Source: CAMYLY01 sp036397755
GTDB taxonomy: Bacteria; Gemmatimonadota; Gemmatimonadetes; Gemmatimonadales; GWC2-71-9
Length of the DNA stretch: 64,000 nt
Assembly: GCA_036397755.1 (NCBI GenBank)
Contig: DASWII010000044.1
Location: forward strand, 19,691 to 83,690
Direction of reading: 5' to 3'
Within the stretch, counting starts at the first letter, position 1. The number at the start of each line of letters is the position of its first letter. Position numbers and translations under genes: made by a program. Positions 25,143-34,089 of this stretch are shown in pieces. The notes under the pieces were generated by a model that searched no databases, was not told the DNA's origin, and saw only the letters and a list, made by a program, of their open reading frames with translations.

Positions 25143-25798
25143 CTGTCGTGCCCTTTCGATCGCCGGAAGACGTGGCGGCCGCCGTGGGCGCCGTCGGCGC
25201 GCATCTGGCGGCCGGCGGGCTGCTCGCGTATCCCACCGAGACGGTATATGGACTCGGGTCACGTCCGGTCGAGGAGGATGTCAGACGGCTCGCGCGGCTC
25301 AAGGGTCGTCGCGCGGACAAGCCGTTCTTGCTGCTGGTGCCGGATCGCCGGACGGCGGCGGACTACGGCCTGGTGTTCACGGACGCGGCCCACGCGCTCG
25401 CGGACCGGTTCTGGCCCGGTCCGCTCACACTGGTCCTTTCCGGTGGGGAGGGCCGCCTGCCCCCGCTGCTGCGAGGGCCGGAAGGCGGCATCGCGGTCCG
25501 CTGGACATCGCATCCCGGTGTGGCCGCGCTGCTGGCCGGGATCGGTACGGGATTGACGTCGACCTCCGCCAATCGGCCCGGGGGGCGCACGGCGCCTGGA
25601 ATCGGAGCCATCCTGAAAGACTTCGCGGATGGCGTGGCCGACGGGACCCTCCTCGTGCTCGACGGCGGGGTGTTGGGCAACGTGCCGCCATCGACCATCG
25701 TGGACTGCACTCGGCCCACCGAACGGCCGCGCGTTATCCGCGAGGGTGCCATTCCCGTCGCGGAACTCCGCGCGGCCGCTGGGACGCTTGCCCCATGA
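25139..25798 (+). CDS. tsaC: L-threonylcarbamoyladenylate synthase (TsaC/Sua5 family)
   Basis: A 219-residue YrdC-domain protein. Features are GGLLAYPTETVYGLGSRPV, RLKGRRADKPFLLLV and the GPLTLVLSGG segment, then TSTSANRPGG and STIVDCT. It makes threonylcarbamoyl-AMP for the t6A37 modification of ANN-decoding tRNAs. No Sua5 C-terminal domain is present, so it is the short TsaC/YwlC-size form. It overlaps ispD and the phosphatase gene by 4 bp each. Confidence 0.92.
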   Translation: MTVVPFRSPEDVAAAVGAVGAHLAAGGLLAYPTETVYGLGSRPVEEDVRRLARLKGRRADKPFLLLVPDRRTAADYGLVFTDAAHALADRFWPGPLTLVLSGGEGRLPPLLRGPEGGIAVRWTSHPGVAALLAGIGTGLTSTSANRPGGRTAPGIGAILKDFADGVADGTLLVLDGGVLGNVPPSTIVDCTRPTERPRVIREGAIPVAELRAAAGTLAP

Positions 25799-26274
25799 CG
25801 CGGATACTCTTCGTATGCACCGGCAATATCTGCCGCAGTCCGCTTGCGGAAGCACTGCTCCGGCGTGTCGTGTCGCAAGAGGGATTGGACGGGATGGACG
25901 TCTCTTCGGCGGGGACCGGCGCGTGGGATGGCGCTCCCGCGTCGGAGGGGGCGTACCTGGTGGGGCTCGAGCACGGGCTGGATCTGTCGGGCCACCGCGC
26001 CACGCTGCTCACGCGAGACCTCGTCAAGCGTTCCGATCTCATCCTGACAATGGCACGCCATCACCGGCGCCGCGTCGAGGAGCTTGGCGGCACCGGAAGG
26101 GTGTTCGTATTGGGGGAGTATGTGGGGCTCACCGGGGCGGGCGCGGAGGTCGGCGATCCGTTTGGCAGCGACCTTCAGGTGTATCGGGCCACCTGCGCGC
26201 AATTAGAGGAACTGATTGCCGGGGCGGTCAAGCGGCTGCGAACGGAGCGTGGTGATGCTGTCGACCGCGAGTAG
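25795..26274 (+). CDS. Low-molecular-weight protein-tyrosine phosphatase
   Basis: A 159-residue LMW-PTP. The P-loop VCTGNICRSPLAEALL (CX5R) is at residues 8-23 and the general-acid Asp is in VGDPFGSD. It dephosphorylates phosphotyrosine or arginine-phosphate on proteins. A neighbouring YwlC-type gene recalls the ywlC-ywlE order of Bacillus, where YwlE is an arginine phosphatase, so that specificity is possible; the residue after the Asn in the P-loop is Ile, whereas arginine-specific YwlE carries Thr and tyrosine phosphatases usually Ile, so tyrosine specificity is the safer reading. Confidence 0.88.
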   Translation: MTRILFVCTGNICRSPLAEALLRRVVSQEGLDGMDVSSAGTGAWDGAPASEGAYLVGLEHGLDLSGHRATLLTRDLVKRSDLILTMARHHRRRVEELGGTGRVFVLGEYVGLTGAGAEVGDPFGSDLQVYRATCAQLEELIAGAVKRLRTERGDAVDRE

Positions 26275-27064
26275 CCGTCTGCTCGCCGTGGTCGGTGACC
26301 CCGTCGCCCACTCGATCTCTCCGGCCATCCACAACTCGGCGTTCGCCGCGCTGGCGGTCGATGCCGTGTACGTCGCCATGCGCGTGCCGGCGGCGGAGTT
26401 GGACACCGTCGCGAAGTCCCTCCGGATTCTCGCGGTCGCGGGCAACGTCACGGTGCCGCACAAGGTCGCGTTTGCTCGGTTGGTCGATCGGAGCAGTGAG
26501 CGCGCGTCGCGCCTCGACGCGGTCAATACGTTTTGGGTGGAAGATGGCGCGCTCGTCGGTGACAACACCGACGTCGATGGCGTGCTGGCGTCCACCACCG
26601 ACATGGCCGGGCCCTGGCTGGTGCTTGGCACCGGTGGGGCAGCGCGCGCCGCGGCGGAGGCGGCGCGCCTGCGCGACGTGCCCCTGCGCGTGCGGTCCCG
26701 CAGCGCGGCGCGCGCGCGCGCGTTCGTCGAGTGGGCATCGTCGCACGGTCACCCGGACGTGCGTGAGTCGGTGGACGGCGAGGGCGTCGGGGTGCTCATC
26801 AACGCGACGCCGTGCGGTCTGCGCCCCGGTGATCGCCCGCCGACGCGACCGGACGATCTGGACAAGGCGAGCGCCGTGGTCGACATGACCTACGCCAGGG
26901 GGGGCACCGCGCTCGTCAAAGTCGCACGCAAGGTGGGCCTCCCGGCGGTGGACGGCCGAGTGATGCTGGTGGCCCAGGCGGTCGCATCGTTCGAGCGGTT
27001 CTTTCCCGGCGTCGCCGCGCCGCGCGAAATCATGATGGCCGCCGCCAACCGGGCGCTGGACTGA
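26255..27064 (+). CDS. aroE: Shikimate 5-dehydrogenase
   Basis: A 269-residue NADP-dependent shikimate dehydrogenase in aromatic amino-acid synthesis. Substrate motifs VGDPVAHSISPAIHNSAF, GNVTVPHK (catalytic Lys) and DNTDVDGV are clear, followed by the Rossmann GTGGAARAAAEAA. The ATG at 26255 was chosen because the longer frame upstream lies inside the phosphatase gene. The overlap with the phosphatase is 20 bp. The C-terminal helix AVASFERFFPG is standard. Confidence 0.92.
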   Translation: MLSTASSRLLAVVGDPVAHSISPAIHNSAFAALAVDAVYVAMRVPAAELDTVAKSLRILAVAGNVTVPHKVAFARLVDRSSERASRLDAVNTFWVEDGALVGDNTDVDGVLASTTDMAGPWLVLGTGGAARAAAEAARLRDVPLRVRSRSAARARAFVEWASSHGHPDVRESVDGEGVGVLINATPCGLRPGDRPPTRPDDLDKASAVVDMTYARGGTALVKVARKVGLPAVDGRVMLVAQAVASFERFFPGVAAPREIMMAAANRALD

Positions 27065-27816
27065 TGCGGAGCGGGCTCGCGCTGGCGCGGTACCTGTTGC
27101 CGAATCAGTGCGTGAGCTGTGAGGTGGCGCTGGCCGACCGCGAGCGCGACCGCCTGGTGTGCGGCATGTGCCGCAGCCGCTGGCGGCGCGTCCCGCCCGG
27201 GTGCGCGCGCTGTGGGCAACCCGAGCCGCCCGTCGGTCCGTGCCGGTTCTGCCGGGAGTGGCCACCGTGCCTCGCGTGGGCGCGCAGCGCCGTGTGGCTC
27301 GGTGACGAGGCGCGGGCGGCCGTCCACCATCTGAAGTACGACGGATACCATGCGCTCGCCGGTGAACTGGCGGACGCGATGGTCCAAATGATGCCGCGGC
27401 CCGCGCGCGCGGTCCTGGTTCCGATTCCGTTGTGGCGCAAGCGCGAGCGGGGGCGGGGGTACAACCAAGCGGAGCATCTGGCGCGGGCCCTCGGGCGCTC
27501 CTGGAAGCTGCCGTGCGCCACCGAGTTGCTGCACCGCGCGCGGAATACGCGGTCACAGACGAATCTGGATCCGGGAACCCGAATCCAGAATGTGGCCGGC
27601 GCATTCCGGGCGCGCGAGCCGTCGGCGACCGTGAAGGCCCGCGGCTCGAAGATTATATTGGTCGACGACATCCTCACGACTGGCGCGACGGTCGTGTCGG
27701 CAGCTCAGGCACTCAGCGAGTCGGGGTGGCAATGGGTGGGCGTGGTGACCTTCGCGCGAGCGACGCCCTTCGCGGTTCGCGGCATGGTGGGCGCGACCGC
27801 GGTCCTGGCGTCATGA
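27064..27816 (+). CDS. comF: ComF-family phosphoribosyltransferase-like protein
   Basis: A 250-residue ComF/GntX protein. The N-terminal Cys-rich segment binds zinc (CVSCEVAL, VCGMCRSRW, GCARCGQ, PCRFC). The C-terminal PRTase domain has the PRPP motif ILVDDILTTGATVVSA and QAEHLARALGR. The family acts in DNA uptake in naturally competent species, but is widespread and its role here is not proven. It overlaps aroE by one base (TGATG) and is 22 bp before gap. Confidence 0.88.
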   Translation: MRSGLALARYLLPNQCVSCEVALADRERDRLVCGMCRSRWRRVPPGCARCGQPEPPVGPCRFCREWPPCLAWARSAVWLGDEARAAVHHLKYDGYHALAGELADAMVQMMPRPARAVLVPIPLWRKRERGRGYNQAEHLARALGRSWKLPCATELLHRARNTRSQTNLDPGTRIQNVAGAFRAREPSATVKARGSKIILVDDILTTGATVVSAAQALSESGWQWVGVVTFARATPFAVRGMVGATAVLAS

Positions 27817-27838
27817 CCGGATATCCAGGGAGACTTCG

Positions 27839-28846
27839 ATGCCTTTGAAACTGGCCATCAATGGGTTTGGGCGCATCGGCCGCAATGTGTTGCGCGCGAT
27901 GCGGAAGACCGGTGCCGATATCGACATCGTGGCGGTCAACGATCTCACCGACGCCGCGACGCTGGGGCACCTGCTGAAATACGACTCCGTGCATGGGCGG
28001 TTTGCCGGCACGGTGGAAGTCGAGGACGGCGCCCTGCGTGTCGACGGTGATGCCATGCTCGTGCTGTCCGAACGCGATCCGGCCAAGTTGCCGTGGGGCG
28101 ACCTGGGCGTGGACATCGTGCTGGAGTCCACCGGGCTCTTCACGCAGCGGGACAAGGCGGCGGCCCACCTCGCGGCCGGCGCACGCAAGGTGATCATCTC
28201 CGCGCCGGCGAAACAGGAAGACATCACCATCGTGATGGGCGTGAATCACACCGCGTACGATCCCGCCAAGCATCACGTCATGTCCAACGCGTCGTGCACG
28301 ACTAACTGCCTCGTGCCCGTCGTCAAGGTGGTGCGGGACAGCTTTGGGTTCGTGCGCGGCTTCATGACCACGGTACACAGCTACACCAACGACCAGCGCA
28401 TTCTCGATCTGCCGCACAAGGACCTCCGCCGGGCGCGGGCGGCGGCCGTGAGCATCATCCCAACCACGACCGGCGCGGCCCGCGCGACGGCGCTCGTGAT
28501 CCCCGAGGTCAAAGGGAAAATCGACGGGATGGCGCTGCGTGTGCCGACCGCCGACGTCTCGCTGGTCGATCTCACCTGCATCGTCGAGCGCGACACCTCG
28601 GTTGACGAAGTGAACGCGGCGTTCCGGACGGCGGCCTCGGGCCCGCTCGCGGGAATCCTGGCCGTGAGCGATGAGCCGCTCGTGTCCGTGGACTTCGTCG
28701 GCGATCCGTACTCGAGCACGGTGGATGCGATGTCGACCAACGTGATCGACGGGACGTTCGTTCACGTCTCGGCGTGGTACGACAACGAGATGGGCTACTC
28801 GCATCGGTGTGTCGATCTCATCACCTACGTCGGCGAGCGACTGTAG
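27839..28846 (+). CDS. gap: Glyceraldehyde-3-phosphate dehydrogenase
   Basis: A 335-residue GAPDH. The N-terminal NAD motif is AINGFGRIGRNVLRAM, and the catalytic Cys is in SNASCTTNCLVPV, followed by the TVHSYTNDQRI His-containing region. WYDNEMGYSHRCVDL is the usual C-terminal block. It is the first of a gap-pgk-tpi glycolytic operon with no spacing between it and pgk. Confidence 0.96.
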   Translation: MPLKLAINGFGRIGRNVLRAMRKTGADIDIVAVNDLTDAATLGHLLKYDSVHGRFAGTVEVEDGALRVDGDAMLVLSERDPAKLPWGDLGVDIVLESTGLFTQRDKAAAHLAAGARKVIISAPAKQEDITIVMGVNHTAYDPAKHHVMSNASCTTNCLVPVVKVVRDSFGFVRGFMTTVHSYTNDQRILDLPHKDLRRARAAAVSIIPTTTGAARATALVIPEVKGKIDGMALRVPTADVSLVDLTCIVERDTSVDEVNAAFRTAASGPLAGILAVSDEPLVSVDFVGDPYSSTVDAMSTNVIDGTFVHVSAWYDNEMGYSHRCVDLITYVGERL

Positions 28847-30037
28847 GTGAAGCGCACGCTGGCGTCTCTGGAGGGTCAACCCCTCGAGGGCCTGCGTGCA
28901 TTCGTGCGGGTGGACTTCAACGTGCCGCTCGCCGCCGGCCGCGTTGCCGACGACGCCCGGATTCGCGCGGCGGTGCCGACGATCCAATGGCTGCGCCGGC
29001 GCGGGTCCCGGGTCGTCCTCAGTTCCCACCTCGGCCGGCCCAAGGGTCAGGCGAAGCCGGAGTTCTCGCTCGAGGTCATCGTCCCGGCGTTGGAGACGGC
29101 GCTGGGTGTTCCCGTGACCTGGATTCCCAATCCCTGCACCGCTGACGCGGTACAAGTGACCAAACGGCTGCCGCGCGGCGGCGTCGCGCTCGTGGAGAAC
29201 GTCCGGTTTTGGCCCGGCGAGGAGGCGAACGATCGGGAGTTTGCCCAGCAGATGGCGCTGCTGGGCGACTTCTACGTCAACGACGCCTTTGGCGCGGCGC
29301 ACCGCGCCCACGCCACGACGGCGGCCATCACGGAGTTTCTCTCGCCCGCCGTCGCCGGGTTCCTCATGGCGAAGGAGCTGCAATACCTCGCGGAGGCGTT
29401 GCGCGATCCGGCCCGGCCGTTCGTCAGCGTGCTGGGTGGCGCCAAGATCTCCGGGAAGATCGACGTGATCGACGCTCTGCTGGGACGCGTCGATCGCATA
29501 CTGATCGGGGGCGCGATGGCCTGCACCTTTTACCTGGCGCAAGGGTTCGAAGTCGGTGATTCGCTGGTCGAACCCGACAAGGCGGACCTCGCGACCCAGC
29601 TGCTTGAGCGGGGCGGGGACAAGATCATGTTGCCAGCCGATGTGGTGATCGCGCGCGAGCTGAACGCGTCGGCCCAACGCCGCACCACCAAGCCGGACCG
29701 CGTCGAACCAGGGTGGCGGGTGGGCGACATCGGAAGTGAAACCGTCGAGCAATTCGGAAACGTGATTGCCGAGGCCCGCACCGTGGTGTGGAATGGTCCG
29801 ATGGGCGTGTTCGAGGTGCCACCGTTCGATAACGGGACCGTCGGGATTGCCCAGGCCCTCGCTCGCGCCACCGCGGCGGGTGCGACCACGATCGTCGGAG
29901 GTGGCGATTCGGCCGCCGCGGTGAGCCGAGCCGGTTTGTCCGATCAGGTGAGTCACGTGTCGACGGGCGGTGGGGCGTCCCTCGAGTTGCTTGAGGGAAA
30001 GGTGCTGCCCGGCGTGGCGGCGCTGGACGACGTATGA
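28847..30037 (+). CDS. pgk: Phosphoglycerate kinase
   Basis: A 396-residue phosphoglycerate kinase. Signatures are AFVRVDFNVPLAAGRV, SHLGRPKGQ, VENVRFWPGEEAND, and the nucleotide-binding VLGGAKISGKIDVID and GGGDSAAAV segments. The GTG start follows the gap stop without spacing. The stop overlaps tpiA (ATGA). It makes ATP and 3-phosphoglycerate in glycolysis. Confidence 0.96.
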   Translation: MKRTLASLEGQPLEGLRAFVRVDFNVPLAAGRVADDARIRAAVPTIQWLRRRGSRVVLSSHLGRPKGQAKPEFSLEVIVPALETALGVPVTWIPNPCTADAVQVTKRLPRGGVALVENVRFWPGEEANDREFAQQMALLGDFYVNDAFGAAHRAHATTAAITEFLSPAVAGFLMAKELQYLAEALRDPARPFVSVLGGAKISGKIDVIDALLGRVDRILIGGAMACTFYLAQGFEVGDSLVEPDKADLATQLLERGGDKIMLPADVVIARELNASAQRRTTKPDRVEPGWRVGDIGSETVEQFGNVIAEARTVVWNGPMGVFEVPPFDNGTVGIAQALARATAAGATTIVGGGDSAAAVSRAGLSDQVSHVSTGGGASLELLEGKVLPGVAALDDV

Positions 30038-30789
30038 GCCGGCTGATCTTTGCCGCGAATTGGAAGATGCACCTCGGGCCGGCGGAGGCCCGGGCCTTTC
30101 TCGACGCGTACCTCGCCACGCACGCACCCGCCCCCGGACGCGAAGTGTGGCTGTTCCCGCCGGCGATATCGGTGGAGACCGTGGCCGCCGCGGTCGGTGG
30201 GCGCCCCGACATCAGAGTGGGCGTGCAGAACGTCCATTGGGAGCCACGTGGAGCATTCACGGGGGAGACGAGCGTGGCCATGGCGGCCGGGGCAGGGGCG
30301 ACGGCCGCGCTGGTGGGTCACTCGGAGCGGCGCCACGTGTTTGGCGAGACCGACGGCGAGACGGCGCGCAAGGTACACGCCTTGCTCGCGGGCGGTCTCA
30401 CGCCGGTGCTGTGTGTCGGGGAGCAGCTGCGGGATCGCGAGGCGGGGCGGACGTGGACCGTGGTGGGCCGGCAGCTCGAAGCGATCGGCGATCTCGACGG
30501 CGCGGCTCTGGCCAAACTCGTGATCGCCTACGAGCCGGTCTGGGCCATCGGGACGGGCAAGACCGCCACCCCGGCGGACGCCGGCGAGGTTCACCGGCAA
30601 ATCCACGAGTGGTTGGTGCATCATGGGGCGGCGGCGCCCGTTCCCGTGTTGTACGGGGGCAGCGTCAAACCCGACAACGCCGCGGAGCTCATCGCCGAGG
30701 ACGGCGTGGACGGTGTGTTGGTGGGTGGAGCCTCGCTCGATCCCGCGCAGTGGGACGCGATCGTGCGCGCCGGAGTCCGTCCGAATTGA
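30034..30789 (+). CDS. tpiA: Triosephosphate isomerase
   Basis: A 251-residue TIM. Catalytic residues are visible: AANWKMHL (Lys), VGHSERRHVFGE (His) and VIAYEPVWAIGTGKTA (Glu), with YGGSVKPDNAAEL binding phosphate. Length is standard. It completes the gap-pgk-tpi operon and is followed 35 bp later by secG. Confidence 0.96.
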   Translation: MSRLIFAANWKMHLGPAEARAFLDAYLATHAPAPGREVWLFPPAISVETVAAAVGGRPDIRVGVQNVHWEPRGAFTGETSVAMAAGAGATAALVGHSERRHVFGETDGETARKVHALLAGGLTPVLCVGEQLRDREAGRTWTVVGRQLEAIGDLDGAALAKLVIAYEPVWAIGTGKTATPADAGEVHRQIHEWLVHHGAAAPVPVLYGGSVKPDNAAELIAEDGVDGVLVGGASLDPAQWDAIVRAGVRPN

Positions 30790-30824
30790 CGTAACCCGAG
30801 GACCCCCACTATCTTCACGCCGCC

Positions 30825-31199
30825 ATGTTCGGGTTCTTCCTCGTCATTCTGGCGGCTATTTGCCTCGCGCTCGTCGTAGCGGTGCTCTTGCAGGCGGGCA
30901 CGGGCGGCGGGCTTGCCGCTATGGGGGGGGGAAGCTCCAGCGACACGGTGTTCGGTGGCCGGCAGGCGACGACCATTCTGACGCGGGGAACGTGGTGGTT
31001 GGGGGGGATCTTCTTGGGCCTGGCACTGGTGATGGCCGGGATGAGCGCCAAAGCGTCGACCCCGCGCTCCGTGCTCGAGAGCCAGCCCACCGCCCCAATG
31101 CCCGTGATCCCGTCCGCACCGCAGTTATTCGACGAGGCACAGCCCCCCCCGGAGGGTGGTGCAGTTGAGGGAACGCCCCAGCCCGTCCCGCAGAACTGA
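30825..31199 (+). CDS. secG: Protein translocase subunit SecG
   Basis: A 124-residue membrane protein. The first helix (LVILAAICLALVVAVLLQAG), the conserved loop GGGLAAMGGGSSSDTVFG and the second helix (WWLGGIFLGLALVMAG) are those of SecG. A Pro-rich cytoplasmic tail of about 50 residues follows, longer than in many species. SecG assists SecYE in protein export. A secG gene after tpiA is a common order. Confidence 0.93.
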   Translation: MFGFFLVILAAICLALVVAVLLQAGTGGGLAAMGGGSSSDTVFGGRQATTILTRGTWWLGGIFLGLALVMAGMSAKASTPRSVLESQPTAPMPVIPSAPQLFDEAQPPPEGGAVEGTPQPVPQN

Positions 31200-31203
31200 C
31201 CGA

Positions 31204-32310
31204 GTGACCCGCGAGCGCATACCCGCCTACGTATTGCTCGAAGACGGCGCGTGGTTTTCCGGAATCACGCGCCATTCGTTTGCCGTGACCCCGGGGGAGG
31301 TCGTATTCACAACCAACCTGACGGGCTACCAGGAGGTGTTCACCGACCCCTCCTATCTCGGCCAGATCGTCGTGATGACCGCTCCCATGATTGGGAACTA
31401 CGGGATCAACCCGGAGGATCTCGAGTCGGGAAAGCCCCAGGTGAGTGGGGTAGTGTCACGGGAGCTCTCCGTGGAGCACTCGAATTGGCGGGCCACGGGC
31501 GGGCTCGGCGCCTGGCTTGCGGCCCGCGGCATCCCGGCGCTCGAAGAGGTCGACACCCGCCGGTTGGCGCGACACATCCGTTCCGCCGGCGCTATGCGTG
31601 GCGTCGTGGCGGTGGGCGAGGAGCCCTCGGCGGAGGCGCAGGCGACGCTCGACGCGTCGCCGTCGATGGAAGGACTGGATCTGGCCCGTGCGGCCACCTG
31701 CGCCACGGAACGCACGCTTGGAGCGCCGGGTGCACGTCGCCACGTGGTGGCGTATGACTTCGGCATCAAGGAGAACATCCTCAGGCTGCTCACAGCGGAG
31801 GACTGCCGCGTCACCGTGGTCCCGGCGGATACGTCGGCGGCTCGGGTGCGCGAGCTCGAGCCCGACGGCGTGTTCTTGTCCAACGGTCCGGGCGACCCGG
31901 CGGCAGTCGGCTACGCCCTCGGGCCGATTCGGGAGCTGGCGTCCAGCGGCATGCCCACGTTCGGCATCTGCCTGGGTCACCAGCTGTTATCCCTGGCGTT
32001 CGGCGGTGAGACGGAAAAGCTGCCGTATGGCCACCGCGGGGGCAATCATCCGGTTCGAGATCTGCGTTCCGGGGCGATTCTGATCACAAGCCAAAACCAC
32101 GGATTTGCAGTCAGGGGAACGAGTAAGGTCGTGTCAGGTAGCGCAGAACTTGAGGTGACGCACCGTAACCTCAATGATGACACCGTCGAAGGGGTCCGCC
32201 ACGTCGAGCTTCCAGCGTTCGGCGTGCAGTACCATCCGGAGGCTTCTCCGGGCCCTCACGACGCAAGGATGCACTTCGCCGAATTCGTCCAAGCCCTTGA
32301 CAGTCAATAG
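31204..32310 (+). CDS. carA: Carbamoyl-phosphate synthase small subunit
   Basis: A 368-residue glutamine amidotransferase subunit. The N-terminal domain has VLLEDGAWFSGI and TNLTGYQEVFTDPSY. The class I GATase domain includes FLSNGPGDPAAV, the catalytic Cys in FGICLGHQLLSLAFGG and the His/Glu in VQYHPEASPGPHD. It supplies ammonia to CarB for arginine and pyrimidine synthesis; carB is not in the window. The GTG at 31204 is 4 bp after the secG stop; a GTG at 31156 inside secG is less likely. Confidence 0.94.
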   Translation: MTRERIPAYVLLEDGAWFSGITRHSFAVTPGEVVFTTNLTGYQEVFTDPSYLGQIVVMTAPMIGNYGINPEDLESGKPQVSGVVSRELSVEHSNWRATGGLGAWLAARGIPALEEVDTRRLARHIRSAGAMRGVVAVGEEPSAEAQATLDASPSMEGLDLARAATCATERTLGAPGARRHVVAYDFGIKENILRLLTAEDCRVTVVPADTSAARVRELEPDGVFLSNGPGDPAAVGYALGPIRELASSGMPTFGICLGHQLLSLAFGGETEKLPYGHRGGNHPVRDLRSGAILITSQNHGFAVRGTSKVVSGSAELEVTHRNLNDDTVEGVRHVELPAFGVQYHPEASPGPHDARMHFAEFVQALDSQ

Positions 32311-32391
32311 GTAAGCCCGTATTTATGTCGGCCCGAGCTACCCTCAGGAGTTGGGTAGTTCGCGACCTCCTGCCTCCTCGGGAGAGTGCCT

Positions 32392-32733
32392 ATGACCAAG
32401 GCAGACCTGGTCGAGCAGGTCACGGCGTCGATTGCACGGACAGCCGGGCCCATGATTTCGAAAAAGGACTGCGCGAGGGTGGTGGACGCGTTCTTGGATG
32501 CCATCAAGGGTGCGCTTGCCGAACAGAGCAACATCGAGATTCGCGGATTCGGGACATTCAAGATCCGGATGCGGAAGACACGCATGGCCCGGAATCCCCG
32601 AACCGGAGAACCGGTCGAGGTTGCCGCCCGGCCGGTGCCCGTGTTCAAGCCTTCGAAGGAGCTGCGGGGGAAGGTCGCGGGCGGTGACGACGACGAATTC
32701 GGCGGCACGGAGGCCGATTCGGACGCGGCGTAA
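32392..32733 (+). CDS. HU/IHF-family DNA-binding protein
   Basis: A 113-residue nucleoid protein. The N-terminal helices TKADLVEQVTASIA and DAFLDAIKGAL, then GFGTFKIRMRKTRMARNPRTGE with the DNA-bending arm and VFKPSKELRG, identify the family. An acidic C-terminal tail (DDDEFGG...) extends beyond the usual 90-95 residues. The ATG at 32392 follows GGGAGAG by five bases. The 5' region contains two small inverted repeats (around 32330-32385) that may be a terminator of carA or a regulatory site. A strong terminator follows the gene. Confidence 0.93.
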   Translation: MTKADLVEQVTASIARTAGPMISKKDCARVVDAFLDAIKGALAEQSNIEIRGFGTFKIRMRKTRMARNPRTGEPVEVAARPVPVFKPSKELRGKVAGGDDDEFGGTEADSDAA

Positions 32734-32762
32734 GCGCCAGCCCACCGACACCAGACACTCGA

Positions 32763-32791
32763 GGGCGGTCGCCACCAGGCGGCCGCCCTTT
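32763..32791 (+). terminator. Intrinsic terminator after the HU/IHF gene
   Basis: GGGCGGTCGCC and GGCGGCCGCCC form an 11-bp stem (one G-T pair) with loop ACCA, followed by TTTG. It begins 30 bp after the stop and ends before moaD, so the HU/IHF transcript probably ends here. Confidence 0.8.
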
Positions 32792-32865
32792 GTCGTTGGC
32801 GGCGTGCACGCGCCGCCGTGGTTTCTCACTTCCGCGCGGGTCGCTCTATATTCAGCGGCGAACCC

Positions 32866-33123
32866 ATGACCGCCTCGATCTCCGTCACCTGCAGGTTCTT
32901 CGGTCGATATGCCGAAGCGGTCGGCCGCGAAACGGTGACGATGGCGCTACCAGTGGGTTCCTCCGTGTCAGGGGTAGTCCGCCACGTGCGCCGAGAGTTG
33001 GCCGGCGGCGATCGTCTTCCGCCCGACCCCCTCGCGGCGGTGAATCGCGTGCATGCGTTTGCCGATCATCCGGTCGAGGACGGCGACGAGGTGGCGTTCC
33101 TGCCTCCGCTCGCCGGCGGTTGA
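32866..33123 (+). CDS. moaD: Molybdopterin synthase small subunit MoaD
   Basis: An 85-residue ubiquitin-like protein: VTCRFFGRYAEAVGRETVTMAL at the start and the C-terminal FLPPLAGG, whose Gly-Gly is thiocarboxylated to deliver sulfur to precursor Z. The ATG at 32866 was preferred over an upstream start at 32818, which adds residues without homology. It is followed 5 bp later by moaE. Confidence 0.9.
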   Translation: MTASISVTCRFFGRYAEAVGRETVTMALPVGSSVSGVVRHVRRELAGGDRLPPDPLAAVNRVHAFADHPVEDGDEVAFLPPLAGG

Positions 33124-33128
33124 CCCCA

Positions 33129-33575
33129 ATGTCCGCCGTGACCCATGACCCGATCGACCCGGCCAGACTGCTGGCGGCCGTTGCCGATCGGGAGCGCGGC
33201 GCGACCGTGCTATTCCTGGGAAGCGTGCGAAGGAGCGCGGACGACGGTGACGTGCGCGCCATCGAGTACTCGGCGTACGAGGAGATGGTGCGGGATGAGT
33301 CCGCCCGGATCGTGCAGGAGGCGGCCGCGCAGTGGCCGGACGCGCGCGTGGTGCTGCAACATCGGGTCGGGAACGTGGGCGCCGGCGAGCCCAGCATCGC
33401 GGTCGCCGCGGCGGCCCCACACCGCCCGGCGGCGTTCGACGCCGCGCGCTGGGTGGTGGAGCAGGCGAAACGGCGCCTGCCCGTTTGGAAGCGGGAGGAA
33501 TTCGACGACGGTTCCTCCCGCTGGCGGGAGGATCAGGGCCGCGCCCACCCGCTGACTCGAGCCGACGAGGCCTGA
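33129..33575 (+). CDS. moaE: Molybdopterin synthase catalytic subunit MoaE
   Basis: A 148-residue MoaE. It has VLFLGSVRRSADDGDVRAIEYSAYEEM, then VGNVGAGEPSIAVAAAAPHR and VKRLPVWKREEF-like C-terminal block with the two active-site Lys (RLPVWKREEF). It forms the MoaD2E2 synthase for molybdopterin. The two moa genes form a small operon after the HU terminator. No other moa genes are near. Confidence 0.92.
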   Translation: MSAVTHDPIDPARLLAAVADRERGATVLFLGSVRRSADDGDVRAIEYSAYEEMVRDESARIVQEAAAQWPDARVVLQHRVGNVGAGEPSIAVAAAAPHRPAAFDAARWVVEQAKRRLPVWKREEFDDGSSRWREDQGRAHPLTRADEA

Positions 33576-33579
33576 CCGC

Positions 33580-34089
33580 GTGGCGTTGTCCGTCGCGCTG
33601 ATCGAACCGCAGATCCCCCCGAACACCGGGAACGTGGTCCGTCTGGTCGCCGCCACCGACACGACCCTCCACCTGATCGGTCCGCTGGGATTCTCGTTGG
33701 ACGACGCCGCGCTACGCCGAGCCGGCCTCCACTACTGGGACGATTCGGACGTGTGGGTGCATCCGAGTTGGCGGGCGTTTCGCGAGGTCGTCTCGCGCGA
33801 ACGCTGTCTATATTTCTCCGCACAAGGCACGACGCCATATCTGGAGGCACCGTACGCAGCCAACTCGGTGCTCGTATTCGGGAGTGAGACGCAGGGGATG
33901 CCGCGGAGGGTCATCGAGAAATACCCGGACCGCGTGTACCGGATCCCCATGCGCACCGACGTGCGAAGTCTGAACCTGGCGACCGCCGTTGGCATCGTGC
34001 TGTATGAGGCCCTGCGCCAGACGGCGGAGCTGGTTGGTGGGTGGGGCATGGTTCAATCACCACGTGAGCGAAACGGGGTGGGGCGATGA
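33580..34089 (+). CDS. trmL: tRNA (cytidine(34)-2'-O)-methyltransferase TrmL
   Basis: A 169-residue SPOUT methyltransferase. The sequence ALIEPQIPPNTGNVVRLVAAT, LVFGSETQGMPR and YRIPMRTDVRSLNLATAVGIVLYE carries the three SPOUT motifs with the knot-forming Asn-Leu-Ala. It methylates the wobble ribose of tRNA-Leu(CmAA/cmnm5UmAA) in known species; tRNA-Leu(CAA) is encoded at 12320-12403. The GTG start is 4 bp after moaE. Confidence 0.91.
   Translation: MALSVALIEPQIPPNTGNVVRLVAATDTTLHLIGPLGFSLDDAALRRAGLHYWDDSDVWVHPSWRAFREVVSRERCLYFSAQGTTPYLEAPYAANSVLVFGSETQGMPRRVIEKYPDRVYRIPMRTDVRSLNLATAVGIVLYEALRQTAELVGGWGMVQSPRERNGVGR

Noticed and set aside
27713..30127. 804-codon open frame on the minus strand across gap, pgk and tpiA
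   Set aside because: It is antisense to three unmistakable glycolytic genes; high GC keeps the opposite frame open. Its product has no recognisable domain.
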